DNA of 64,000 bases from Rodentibacter abscessus (lineage in GTDB: Bacteria > Pseudomonadota > Gammaproteobacteria > Enterobacterales > Pasteurellaceae). The stretch is from NCBI RefSeq assembly GCF_047160095.1, contig NZ_AP038785.1:620001-684000 (forward strand), written 5' to 3'. The notes beneath the pieces were generated by a model, which saw nothing but the letters and a program-made list of their open reading frames with translations, was not told where the DNA came from and searched no databases. Positions 17,620 through 25,083 of this stretch are shown here, in pieces. Within the stretch, counting starts at the first letter, position 1, and each line of letters opens with the position of its first letter. The translations under genes and the position numbers were made by a program.

Positions 17620-17778
17620 ATGTTAGATATTCAATTGACACACGAAGAACAACAAAGAGCGGTTGAAAAAATCCAAGAATTGATGGCGCAAGGCGTTAAT
17701 AGCGGGGAAGCTATCCAAATTGTGGTGAAAGAACTACGTGAATTATATGAAAAAGAAGATAAAAATAGCAAAAAATAA
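17620..17778 (+). CDS. yoaH: YoaH family (UPF0181) small protein
   Basis: 52-codon gene. The product begins MLDIQLTHEEQQRAVEKIQE and continues LMAQGVNSGEAIQIVVKELR with a charged tail ending NSKK. This matches the UPF0181/YoaH family of short acidic helical proteins of unknown function. It starts three bases after the truC stop, consistent with one transcript. Confidence 0.85.
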   Translation: MLDIQLTHEEQQRAVEKIQELMAQGVNSGEAIQIVVKELRELYEKEDKNSKK

Positions 17779-17920
17779 AATTTTTTGTGATCTCCATAAC
17801 ACTTTTTGATCTTGCTTGTTGCATAAGAAAAGAAAATGTTTGAACATAGCCACCAATTTGGTGATAAGGCATTAGTCTTATTTGATTTATAAATTATAGG
17901 CGAAGCCTAAGAGGTCTGTT

Positions 17921-18130
17921 ATGGAAATTGGTGTTGTTAAGTGGTTCAATAATGCAAAGGGATTTGGTTTTATTTCCGCAGAAGGCGTGGATACTGATAT
18001 TTTTGCACATTACTCCGTGATTGAAATGGATGGTTATCGTTCATTGAAAGCCGGGCAAAAAGTGCAATTTGAAGTTATTCACGGTGACAAAGGATCTCAC
18101 GCCACAAAGATTATTCCGATTGCGGAATAA
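17921..18130 (+). CDS. cspD: Cold-shock domain protein, CspD type
   Basis: 69-residue single CSD protein binding single-stranded nucleic acid. RNP1 motif KGFGFI and RNP2-like DIFAHYS are present; the opening EIGVVKWFNNAKGFGFISAE is CspD-like rather than CspA-like. In enterics CspD is a stationary-phase replication inhibitor. The 142-bp leader after yoaH is AT-rich and may hold its own promoter. A terminator follows. Confidence 0.88.
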   Translation: MEIGVVKWFNNAKGFGFISAEGVDTDIFAHYSVIEMDGYRSLKAGQKVQFEVIHGDKGSHATKIIPIAE

Positions 18131-18181
18131 AATAAGAACTGATATTTGGTGTTCTTAAAGTTTCCTCTTTTTAGTTAAGTT

Positions 18182-18212
18182 AAAAGGCAAGGCTCATCAC
18201 CTTGCTTTTTTA
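18182..18212. terminator. Terminator between cspD and matP
   Basis: Stem GCAAGG (18187-18192) / CCTTGC (18200-18205), loop CTCATCA, with a T-run after it and an A-run before it. Serves two convergent genes. Confidence 0.75.
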
Positions 18213-18656
18213 TTTCAGTAAATTTCTTAGGCTGCTTTTCATTGCCGACATTTGGCTCTCGTACAAGGCTTTGCTTTCGCGTTCATCGATCATATAGCTG
18301 ATGGTTTCGGAAAGAGTCATATTCATTTTGCGTGAATATTTTGAAAGACGTAGCCAAACCGCATATTCCAAATCAATAGATTTTTTCTTAGTGGATTGTT
18401 TTTCCGCATTAAAAAAACGCTTTCGGCGAGCACGAATTGCTTGGTCTAACTTAATGGGTAATGCAGTGGAAAGATGATGTTTGATCCAATTTTCGATTTT
18501 CTCCGGATAATGTTGACTTTCTAATAATTCGTTAACAACCGTCTCTTGTAGACTTTTTTCATTATAACGGGTGATATTTTCACCTTCGCGATGTTTACGA
18601 ATAAGATAAATCCATTTCCAGTTTGCTTCTTGATTTTCGAGTTTTTGATATTTCAT
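18210..18656 (-). CDS. matP: Macrodomain Ter protein MatP
   Basis: DNA-binding protein that condenses the replication terminus region by binding matS sites and interacts with the divisome. 148 residues from the ATG at 18656, the family length. The N-terminal MKYQKLENQEANWKWIYL, the central RARRKRFFNAEKQSTKKKSI and the C-terminal ribbon-helix-helix and coiled-coil match E. coli MatP well. An in-frame upstream ATG at 18686 exists but would add ten non-family residues. Gene order matP-lonH-fabA is as in E. coli. Confidence 0.93.
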   Translation of the reverse strand: MKYQKLENQEANWKWIYLIRKHREGENITRYNEKSLQETVVNELLESQHYPEKIENWIKHHLSTALPIKLDQAIRARRKRFFNAEKQSTKKKSIDLEYAVWLRLSKYSRKMNMTLSETISYMIDERESKALYESQMSAMKSSLRNLLK

Positions 18657-18670
18657 AACGATGATTTTTA

Positions 18671-18683
18671 GTGACGTGGTAAC
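18671..18683. promoter_or_regulatory. Degenerate matS-like site upstream of matP
   Basis: GTGACGTGGTAAC matches the matS consensus GTGACRNYGTCAC at 11 of 13 positions. It lies 15 bases from the matP start, so MatP binding could regulate its own gene or mark the Ter domain. Two mismatches make binding uncertain. Confidence 0.35.
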
Positions 18684-18783
18684 CATTTCAATATACGCAT
18701 TTTAGTGTCATTTTTCCAGTTGATTTTTATAATATCCATAAATGTGAGATAATGCCCTCAATTTTACTAATGAGAAATCACCC

Positions 18784-20547
18784 GTGAGTTCATCTTTTTT
18801 TCAAAAACAATCTCTTGATTGGCAAGCCTTGCAGCCACAATTAATCCTTACCGAAAAACCGACACAACCTCTTGATTTTTGGGCATTACAACCGAACGTT
18901 AAAAATGCGCTTTCTTTATTTTTACGAAACGCAAACCGTTCTCTTATGCTGCTAAAAGCCGATGATCAAGCGGATTACGCAGATTTATTAATATCACTTA
19001 TGCGTGAAATGTTACCCGAAGTGCGGTCGGTTTTCGGAGCGAATTATATGGTGGAACAAGGTGATTCTTTTTCCTTTCCGCATATCAAGGTAGAACCTGC
19101 ACAATCTTTAGAAGATAATTTTGCTGCTTCAGGTGAAGTATTAAGTGCGCTTTATTGCGATCAATTTCAGCTTTTCGGGAGTGTGAAAGTGCATCCAAGC
19201 TCGCGAGACATTCAACTCACACCGGGGTTGGTGCATCGCGCAAATGGTGGCGTGTTGATTTTGGGCGCTTCTACATTGCTGAGCCAATTTGATTTATGGC
19301 AACGTTTAAAGCATATTTTACAAACCAAGCAATTTAATTGGTATTCTTCTCACCCTTTTAAAACTTTACCTTGCGATATTCCTGCTTATCTTATTGATGT
19401 AAAAGTGATTATTTTAGGTAATCGAACAGAGCTCGCCGCACTTGGCGAATTAGAGGAAAATTTATACGCTTTTGCCGATTATGCGGAGATTGAAAATTAT
19501 CTTTCGGTTGCGAATGTAGAGGAGCAGAAAAGTTGGGTGTCTTATGTGCAGCAGATAGCGGAAAAACAAAGAATTGAACTTGATTTTTCCGCTTTTAATA
19601 AACTTTATCAACTTTTGGTTCGTGAAAGTGAAAATCGTTTTTTGATCAATGTTTCGCCCAACACGTTAAAAACGATGCTGCTAAATGCTTCGATTTCAGC
19701 GCAAAAAACAGGATTAAGTGCGGTCGATTTTGAGTATGTTTTTCAACAACAAGCCGCTCAACACGGATTTTTGAGAGAACAAACTTATTCGGATATTTTA
19801 AATGAGCAGGTTTATGTTGAAACCAAAGGTGAAATTGTAGGGCAAATCAATGGGTTGTCCGTTATTGAATATCCCGGTACTCCGGTAGCCTTTGGCGAAC
19901 CTTCCCGAATTAGTTGTATTGTGCAATTCGGTGATGGAGAAGTGGTGGATGTTGAACGAAAAAATGAGCTTGCCGGTAATTTACACAGCAAAGGAATGAT
20001 GATCGCACAAGCCTGTTTATCAAATATCCTAGAATTGCCCTCTCAGTTACCCTTTTCCGCATCGCTTGTCTTTGAACAATCTTATGGCGAAATTGATGGT
20101 GATAGTGCCTCTTTGGCGATTTTCTGCGTTCTTACCAGCGCATTGGCGGAGTTACCGTTGCCACAGCATATTGCCATCACAGGAGCCATCGATCAATTCG
20201 GTTTGGTACACGCCGTAGGGGGAGTAAATGATAAAATCGAAGGATTTTTCACGATTTGTCAACGTCGCGGTTTAACCGGCAATCAAGGCGTGATTATTCC
20301 TGCAACCACCATTCAGCAATTAAGCCTTTCTAATGAGGTGGTAAGTGCGGTCAAAAACGGCGAATTTTTTATCTTTCCGGTAGAAGACATTTACCAAACT
20401 TGTGATCTCATTTTTCAACGTGATTTATTGGAAGAAGATAAAATCTATGCTGACAATAAAACACCGATTTCCCGTTTGATTCAACAGCGCCTCGATTTTA
20501 AGGCGACACCGATAAAAAAAGGTTTGTTGGATTTTTTCCGGTTCTAA
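18784..20547 (+). CDS. lonH: Lon-like ATP-independent/AAA+ protease homologue (YcbZ/LonH)
   Basis: 587-residue Lon-family protein like E. coli YcbZ. The N-terminal AAA-like region is degenerate (no clear Walker A). The C-terminal Lon protease domain has catalytic Ser441 in GDSAS and Lys484 in VNDKIEGF, with the family stretch ITGAIDQFGLVHAVGGVNDK. The start is GTG 18784; no in-frame ATG lies nearby upstream. Substrates are not known from sequence. It lies between matP and fabA, as in E. coli, and ends at a strong terminator. Confidence 0.88.
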   Translation: MSSSFFQKQSLDWQALQPQLILTEKPTQPLDFWALQPNVKNALSLFLRNANRSLMLLKADDQADYADLLISLMREMLPEVRSVFGANYMVEQGDSFSFPHIKVEPAQSLEDNFAASGEVLSALYCDQFQLFGSVKVHPSSRDIQLTPGLVHRANGGVLILGASTLLSQFDLWQRLKHILQTKQFNWYSSHPFKTLPCDIPAYLIDVKVIILGNRTELAALGELEENLYAFADYAEIENYLSVANVEEQKSWVSYVQQIAEKQRIELDFSAFNKLYQLLVRESENRFLINVSPNTLKTMLLNASISAQKTGLSAVDFEYVFQQQAAQHGFLREQTYSDILNEQVYVETKGEIVGQINGLSVIEYPGTPVAFGEPSRISCIVQFGDGEVVDVERKNELAGNLHSKGMMIAQACLSNILELPSQLPFSASLVFEQSYGEIDGDSASLAIFCVLTSALAELPLPQHIAITGAIDQFGLVHAVGGVNDKIEGFFTICQRRGLTGNQGVIIPATTIQQLSLSNEVVSAVKNGEFFIFPVEDIYQTCDLIFQRDLLEEDKIYADNKTPISRLIQQRLDFKATPIKKGLLDFFRF

Positions 20548-20552
20548 AATTT

Positions 20553-20583
20553 AAAAAGCGCGAACTTGGGTTCGCGTTTTTTT
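20553..20583 (+). terminator. Intrinsic terminator after lonH
   Basis: Stem CGCGAAC (20559-20565) / GTTCGCG (20570-20576), loop TTGG, followed by a run of seven T. Confidence 0.85.
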
Positions 20584-20596
20584 ATACATCAAATCG

Positions 20597-20631
20597 ACTG
20601 ATTGGACAAGTTCAGCTAACAAGTGTTTTCT
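20597..20631 (+). promoter_or_regulatory. Adjacent FadR-like and FabR-like operators of fabA
   Basis: ACTGATTGGACAAGTTC (20597-20613) closely resembles the FadR activator site of E. coli fabA (CTGATCGGACTTGTTC). It is directly followed by AGCTAACAAGTGTTTTCT (20614-20631), which fits the FabR palindrome AGC-n2-ACA-n2-TGT-n2-GCT with one deviation. Both lie just upstream of a good -35, where activation by FadR and repression by FabR would be expected. Confidence 0.65.
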
Positions 20632-20632
20632 A

Positions 20633-20661
20633 TTTACATTAAGTATTATTCCTTTTAGAAT
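20633..20661 (+). promoter_or_regulatory. fabA promoter
   Basis: TTTACA (20633-20638), a 17-base spacer, and TAGAAT (20656-20661): five of six matches at both hexamers. The FadR/FabR-like sites abut the -35. Confidence 0.65.
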
Positions 20662-20710
20662 GCGGTATTATCAGTTATTTACTGAGATTAGATTTAATTA
20701 AGGAATAAAA

Positions 20711-21244
20711 ATGCAAAACACTTGTTCACCAAATAAAAAAGAAAGTTACACCTACGAAGATTTACTCGCCTCCGGTCGTGGTGAATTATTTGGTGCAGAG
20801 GGCCCGCAGCTTCCGGCGCCGACAATGTTAATGATGGATCGCATTGTTAAAATGACAGAAAATGGCGGTGCATTTGATAAAGGTTATATTGAAGCGGAAT
20901 TAGATATTCACCCTGATTTGCCTTTTTTTGGCTGTCATTTTATTGGTGATCCGGTAATGCCGGGGTGCTTAGGTTTGGATGCGATGTGGCAGTTAGTCGG
21001 TTTCTTCCTCGGCTGGGTAGGGGGCAAAGGAAAAGGACGTGCATTAGGTGTAGGTGAAGTGAAGTTTACCGGTCAAATTTTACCGACCGCAAAAAAAGTC
21101 ATTTACCGCATTAATATGAAGCGGGTAATTAATCGTAAATTGGTGATGGGAATGGCTGATGGTGAAGTGGAAGTTGATGGGCGTGTGATCTATACCGCAA
21201 CAGATTTGAAAGTCGGATTATTCCAAGATACCTCTAGTTTCTAA
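20711..21244 (+). CDS. fabA: 3-hydroxydecanoyl-ACP dehydratase/isomerase
   Basis: Key enzyme of unsaturated fatty acid synthesis: dehydrates 3-hydroxydecanoyl-ACP and isomerises the product to the cis-3 enoyl form. 177 residues. Catalytic His is in PFFGCHFIGDPVMPGC and catalytic Asp in LGLDAMWQ. AAGGAATAAAA precedes the ATG. Upstream FadR- and FabR-like sites indicate control by fatty-acid status. Followed after 25 bases by an inverted-repeat element. Confidence 0.97.
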   Translation: MQNTCSPNKKESYTYEDLLASGRGELFGAEGPQLPAPTMLMMDRIVKMTENGGAFDKGYIEAELDIHPDLPFFGCHFIGDPVMPGCLGLDAMWQLVGFFLGWVGGKGKGRALGVGEVKFTGQILPTAKKVIYRINMKRVINRKLVMGMADGEVEVDGRVIYTATDLKVGLFQDTSSF

Positions 21245-21269
21245 GATTATAGTGAATAAAACTAAGCGG

Positions 21270-21480
21270 TATTAAGTAGCATTTGCACAAAAAACTTGTA
21301 GGGTAGCGTTAGGCGAAGCCGTAACGCACCGTAATGAAATTTATTGATAAATTGATAGATCCCGCAGGGTGGGCAAATTTTTTGCCCACCTTTCTAATTA
21401 CGATATTCAATGGTCGGCAACCGGTTGCTCCGCCCTCCCCCAAGAAATATCAAAACTCTTTGTGCACCTGATATATAATA
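21270..21480. repeat. Inverted-repeat element, copy B (211 bp)
   Basis: Left end TATTAAGTAGCATTTGCACA and right end TTTGTGCACCTGATATATAATA are the family termini. The core holds GTTAGGCGAAGCCGTAAC (21308-21325) and an additional stem from GGTGGGCAAATT / TTTGCCCACC near 21368-21391. Sits between convergent fabA and ybaK. Confidence 0.75.
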
Positions 21481-21496
21481 CTGTTTCGGTTATTTA

Positions 21497-21976
21497 CTAT
21501 TCCTCATCCACCACATCTACAAATGCCGCATTTAACAATTTCCCTAAATCTTCGGCGGTAAGTTCTACGCTTAGCCCGCGTTTTCCGCCGGAAACGTAAA
21601 TGGTTTCAAAATCAAGTGCGGTCGAATTTATCACTGTTTTTACCCGTTTCTTTTGTCCGATTGGACTAATGCCTCCCACTAAATAGCCTGTGCTTTTTTG
21701 TGCCGAATCTTTCTCCGCCATTTCAACTTTTTTGGCACCGATCGCCTTTGCCGCTTTCTTCATATTGAGCATATTTGCGGTCGGTAGAACAAAGCAGGCG
21801 AGTTTCTTTTGATCGCCGTTTTCCGCAACAAGTAAGGTTTTAAAGGAGCGATGAGGAGCAATACCTAATTTTTCGGCGGCTTCATCACCAAAATGTGTGT
21901 TGTTCGGATCGTGATCATAAGTATGCAGAGTAAAAGGAATTTTTTGTTTTTTGAGCAAATCAATTGCGGGTGTCAT
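21497..21976 (-). CDS. ybaK: Cys-tRNA(Pro)/Cys-tRNA(Cys) deacylase YbaK
   Basis: Trans-acting editing enzyme that hydrolyses Cys-tRNA(Pro). 159 residues of the YbaK/EbsC fold from ATG 21976. Family markers: TYDHDPNNTHFGDEAAEKLG, FKTLLV with the following substrate-pocket residues, KKAAKAIGAKKVEMA (with the conserved Lys), and GGISPIGQKK near residue 105. The longer upstream frame lacks a ribosome binding site. Confidence 0.92.
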   Translation of the reverse strand: MTPAIDLLKKQKIPFTLHTYDHDPNNTHFGDEAAEKLGIAPHRSFKTLLVAENGDQKKLACFVLPTANMLNMKKAAKAIGAKKVEMAEKDSAQKSTGYLVGGISPIGQKKRVKTVINSTALDFETIYVSGGKRGLSVELTAEDLGKLLNAAFVDVVDEE

Positions 21977-22032
21977 TTTATTTTTTGTCCTTTTTTTGTA
22001 GAATGGCACGTTATTTTACAGCGGAGAAAAAA

Positions 22033-22986
22033 ATGGACGCAAGCCTAAATATCGCCATTTCGGCAGAATTTGAATTATGCGAGAAAATTGCAGAAAGCCT
22101 TGAACAAAGTGCTTTAAATATCGGCAACATCTCAATTGTTGAGATTTATCCCTTTGAAGAAGAGCAAGGCGTGCGTTTTAACAATAAAAGTGTGATGCAA
22201 TATTCACCGCAGGAAATGGATTGGTCGGCGGTGAATTATCTCTTTTTCGCTGGTGATATTGAACAAGCTTCACACATTGCCGCTGCCGCGGAAAGCGGTT
22301 GTATTGTTATTGATATGAAAGGGGTATGCGCAGCATTGTCCGATGTGCCGGTTGTGGTGCCAAGTGTGAATGAGGTGGATCTTGTTGAGTTAAGACAACG
22401 TAATATTGTCAGTTTGCCTGATCCACAAGTTAGCCAACTTGCTTTGGCAATTTATCCTTTATTACAAACGGCAAATTTCTCGCAAATTTTTATCACCTCT
22501 TTACTTCCGGCTTCTTATCAAAATACCGATACGGTAAATAAACTTGCCGGGCAGACTGCACGTCTGCTAAATGGTATTCCGTTAGAAGAAAAAGAACCCA
22601 GCTTTGCTTTTGATGTACACCCACAAACTACATTGTCATTATCGCAACAACTTCAAAAGATCTTTCCTCAATTAGATTCAGTGCTATTTCACGCTGTGCA
22701 AGTGCCGGTATTTTATGGAATGGCACAAAAAGTGACCGCACTTTCCGATTATGATGTCGATTTCCAGCCACAAGAAAACGACTTTTTGCAATATCATGAT
22801 AACCTTATCACACCGGTTATTAACGGTGAAATGGAAAGTGGGGAATCGCAGGTGAGATTGCATATCAGCGGGCTAAGTGCGGTTGAAAACGGCATTGAAT
22901 TTTGGAGCGTTGCCGATGAACAACGTTTTAATCTTGCCTATCTTTCGGTGAGATTATTAGAAGCGATTTATCATCAAGGTTATTAA
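22033..22986 (+). CDS. usg: Usg, non-catalytic aspartate-semialdehyde dehydrogenase paralogue
   Basis: 317 residues from ATG 22033 (GCGGAG upstream). Related to aspartate-semialdehyde dehydrogenase in fold: an N-terminal Rossmann-like part (LNIAISAEFELCEKIAESLE) and a C-terminal dimerisation part (VPVFYGMAQ, a GH-loop counterpart). The catalytic Cys motif of the true enzyme is not evident, as usual for Usg proteins, so it is probably not an active dehydrogenase. Lies 14 bp upstream of the purine permease gene, probably in one operon. Confidence 0.8.
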   Translation: MDASLNIAISAEFELCEKIAESLEQSALNIGNISIVEIYPFEEEQGVRFNNKSVMQYSPQEMDWSAVNYLFFAGDIEQASHIAAAAESGCIVIDMKGVCAALSDVPVVVPSVNEVDLVELRQRNIVSLPDPQVSQLALAIYPLLQTANFSQIFITSLLPASYQNTDTVNKLAGQTARLLNGIPLEEKEPSFAFDVHPQTTLSLSQQLQKIFPQLDSVLFHAVQVPVFYGMAQKVTALSDYDVDFQPQENDFLQYHDNLITPVINGEMESGESQVRLHISGLSAVENGIEFWSVADEQRFNLAYLSVRLLEAIYHQGY

Positions 22987-23000
22987 TTTAAGGAACAATT

Positions 23001-24296
23001 ATGTTAGAACGACTTTTTAAATTACGTGAAAAAGGTTCAACCACAAAAACTGAAATTATTGCGGGTATCACCACTTTTTTCACCATGGTTTACATTGTGT
23101 TTGTGAACCCTTCTGTTCTTGGTGATGCAGGAATGGATAAGCAAGTGGTGTTTGTTACAACTTGCCTGATTGCTGGAATCGGAACGATTGCAATGGGATT
23201 ATTTAGTAATCTTCCTATCGCACTGGCACCGGCAATGGGCTTAAATGCTTTCTTCGCTTATGTCGTTGTCGGAAAACTCGGTTATTCGTGGGAAATCGGG
23301 ATGGGAACGATTTTTTGGGGATCGGTCGGTTTATTTATTCTAACCCTTTTTCAAATTCGTTATTGGTTAATGGCATCTATTCCTTTGGCGTTACGCGTAG
23401 GGATTGGGGCAGGGATCGGTTTTTTCATTGCGCTCATCGGATTTAAAAATATGGGAGTGGTGGTTGCCAATCCGGCAACTTTAGTTGCTCTCGGTGATTT
23501 ACATGATCCGAAAATACTGCTCGGTGTATTAGGATTTTTCATCATTGTCGTATTGGCGGCACGTAATATTTTTTCCGGTGTGCTGATTTCTATCGCAGTG
23601 GTAACGGGTTTGGCATTATGGCTTGATGAATCCGTAGTGTTTCACGGGGTGATGTCTATGCCGCCTGCATTAGATGCCGTTGTGGGAAAAGTCGATCTCG
23701 CCGGCGCATTGGATACCGCTTTGCTGGGCATTATTTTTTCATTCTTATTGGTAAATCTATTTGATTCTTCAGGTACGTTATTGGGGGTTACCGACAAAGC
23801 AGGTATCAGCGATGAAAAAGGGCGTTTCCCGAAAATGAAACAAGCTTTATTCGTAGATAGTATAAGTGCGGTAGGCGGTTCTTATATCGGCACATCTGCG
23901 ATTAGTACTTATATCGAAAGCGGAGCGGGAGTTTCTGTAGGCGGACGTACGGGACTAACGGCGGTAACCGTAGGCGTATTATTTTTATTGACGATTTTCT
24001 TCTCGCCGCTTGCGAGTGTGGTGCCGGCTTATGCCACGGCAGGCGCATTGGTTTATGTGGGAATTTTAATGGCATCCAGCCTTATTCGCGTGCAATGGGA
24101 TAATTTAACGGAAGCTACACCGGCGTTTATTACTGCCGCGATGATGCCGTTTACCTATTCCATTACGGAAGGTATCGCTTTTGGTTTTATTAGCTATTGC
24201 ATTATGAAAACTTGTACCGGTCGCATTAAAGAAGTCAATGCACCGGTTTGGGTAGTATCCATTTTATTTATTGCGAAATTTGTGTGGGTCGGTTAA
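23001..24296 (+). CDS. NCS2-type purine permease (AzgA-like)
   Basis: Inner-membrane proton-coupled nucleobase transporter, 431 residues, 12-13 hydrophobic segments. The AzgA-like branch of NCS2 (as in E. coli GhxP/GhxQ and AdeP) is indicated by TEIIAGITTFFTMVYIVFVN, APAMGLNAFFAY, and FLLVNLFDSSGTLLGV plus GTSAISTYIESGAGVSVGGR. Substrate is most likely hypoxanthine/guanine or adenine; the two cannot be separated here. A terminator follows. Confidence 0.88.
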   Translation: MLERLFKLREKGSTTKTEIIAGITTFFTMVYIVFVNPSVLGDAGMDKQVVFVTTCLIAGIGTIAMGLFSNLPIALAPAMGLNAFFAYVVVGKLGYSWEIGMGTIFWGSVGLFILTLFQIRYWLMASIPLALRVGIGAGIGFFIALIGFKNMGVVVANPATLVALGDLHDPKILLGVLGFFIIVVLAARNIFSGVLISIAVVTGLALWLDESVVFHGVMSMPPALDAVVGKVDLAGALDTALLGIIFSFLLVNLFDSSGTLLGVTDKAGISDEKGRFPKMKQALFVDSISAVGGSYIGTSAISTYIESGAGVSVGGRTGLTAVTVGVLFLLTIFFSPLASVVPAYATAGALVYVGILMASSLIRVQWDNLTEATPAFITAAMMPFTYSITEGIAFGFISYCIMKTCTGRIKEVNAPVWVVSILFIAKFVWVG

Positions 24297-24302
24297 TTTG
24301 AT

Positions 24303-24328
24303 GGGCGAGCGAAAAGTTCGCCCTTTTT
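24303..24328 (+). terminator. Terminator after the purine permease gene
   Basis: Stem GGGCGA (24303-24308) / TCGCCC (24318-24323) followed by five T. Confidence 0.7.
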
Positions 24329-24350
24329 ATAACTAAACTGGGACTTAATT

Positions 24351-24707
24351 ATGCAAAATATTCTTTTTATTATTCACTCTTCACCTTATGGTGATGAACA
24401 TTTTTTCAGTGCATTACGCCTTGCGTTACAGATACAAGAACAGCATAAAAGTGCGGTCAATTTAAAACTATTTTTAATGTCTGATGCGGTTACAGGCGGT
24501 TTGGCGAAACAGAATCCGAGTGAAGGCTATCACTTACAGCAAATGCTGGAAATCTTAACGGCACAAGGTGCGGTTGTAAAACTTTGCAAAACTTGTACGA
24601 ATGCGCGCGGCATTACAGAAGTGGCTTTAGCTGAAGGGGTGGAAATCGGAACGCTAATCGAACTTGCCGATTGGACGGTGGAGGCGGATAAGGTATTGAA
24701 TTTTTAG
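24351..24707 (+). CDS. DsrE family protein
   Basis: 118-residue DsrE/YchN-fold protein. The opening MQNILFIIHSSPYGDEHFFS and the C-terminal ADWTVEADKVLNF are typical. A conserved Cys pair lies in KLCKTCTNARG, at the position where DsrE-like sulfur relay proteins carry their reactive Cys. Role in sulfur transfer is possible but unproven. A single USS lies within the gene. Confidence 0.78.
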   Translation: MQNILFIIHSSPYGDEHFFSALRLALQIQEQHKSAVNLKLFLMSDAVTGGLAKQNPSEGYHLQQMLEILTAQGAVVKLCKTCTNARGITEVALAEGVEIGTLIELADWTVEADKVLNF

Positions 24708-24733
24708 TTGAGGTTTACGTAGCGTTCATTAGA

Positions 24734-24878
24734 CGTATTAATTAAGAACGCCAAAGCACAAAAAGAATTTCATCATATTGGTAGGGTAGGCAACTTGTTG
24801 TCCACCATTTCAATCACAACATTTCAGGTGGGCAAAAAATTTGCCCACCCTACTTTTTGTGTCATGCTGCAGAATACT
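24734..24878. repeat. Inverted-repeat element, divergent copy C
   Basis: Inner terminus pair GCACAAAAAGAATTT and CTACTTTTTGTG, with outer remnants GTATTA and AGAATACTG. The core is GGTAGGGTAGGCAAC ... GGTGGGCAAAAAATTTGCCC, sharing the second stem of copy B. Lies between the DsrE gene and ynbE. Confidence 0.5.
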
Positions 24879-24879
24879 G

Positions 24880-25083
24880 TTATTTTTTCTTATTTTCTCC
24901 GGTCATTGCTTTTGCCTTTTCATCCATCGTAACATTTATATTATGATCAACCACCACATTCATATTGATGGTTATCCCCTCTTTGGGTGTATCAAGTTGA
25001 ATAGTCGGAGTGCATGCCGTGAGTAGATTGAGGGCCAATAATTCGGCAAGAAAGTGCGGTTGATTTCTAAGGTGTTTTTTCAT
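24880..25083 (-). CDS. ynbE: YnbE-family outer-membrane lipoprotein
   Basis: 67-residue lipoprotein. Lipobox LLTAC with the lipidated Cys near residue 24, then TPTIQLDTPKEGITINMNV, the YnbE core. In E. coli YnbE stacks on the AsmA-like bridge protein YdbH to link inner and outer membranes in phospholipid transport; the pairing here (17-bp overlap with ydbH) fits this. The signal peptide is unusual: an USS is embedded in it, coding for NQPHFLAEL and placing a Glu in the hydrophobic core. Confidence 0.82.
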   Translation of the reverse strand: MKKHLRNQPHFLAELLALNLLTACTPTIQLDTPKEGITINMNVVVDHNINVTMDEKAKAMTGENKKK

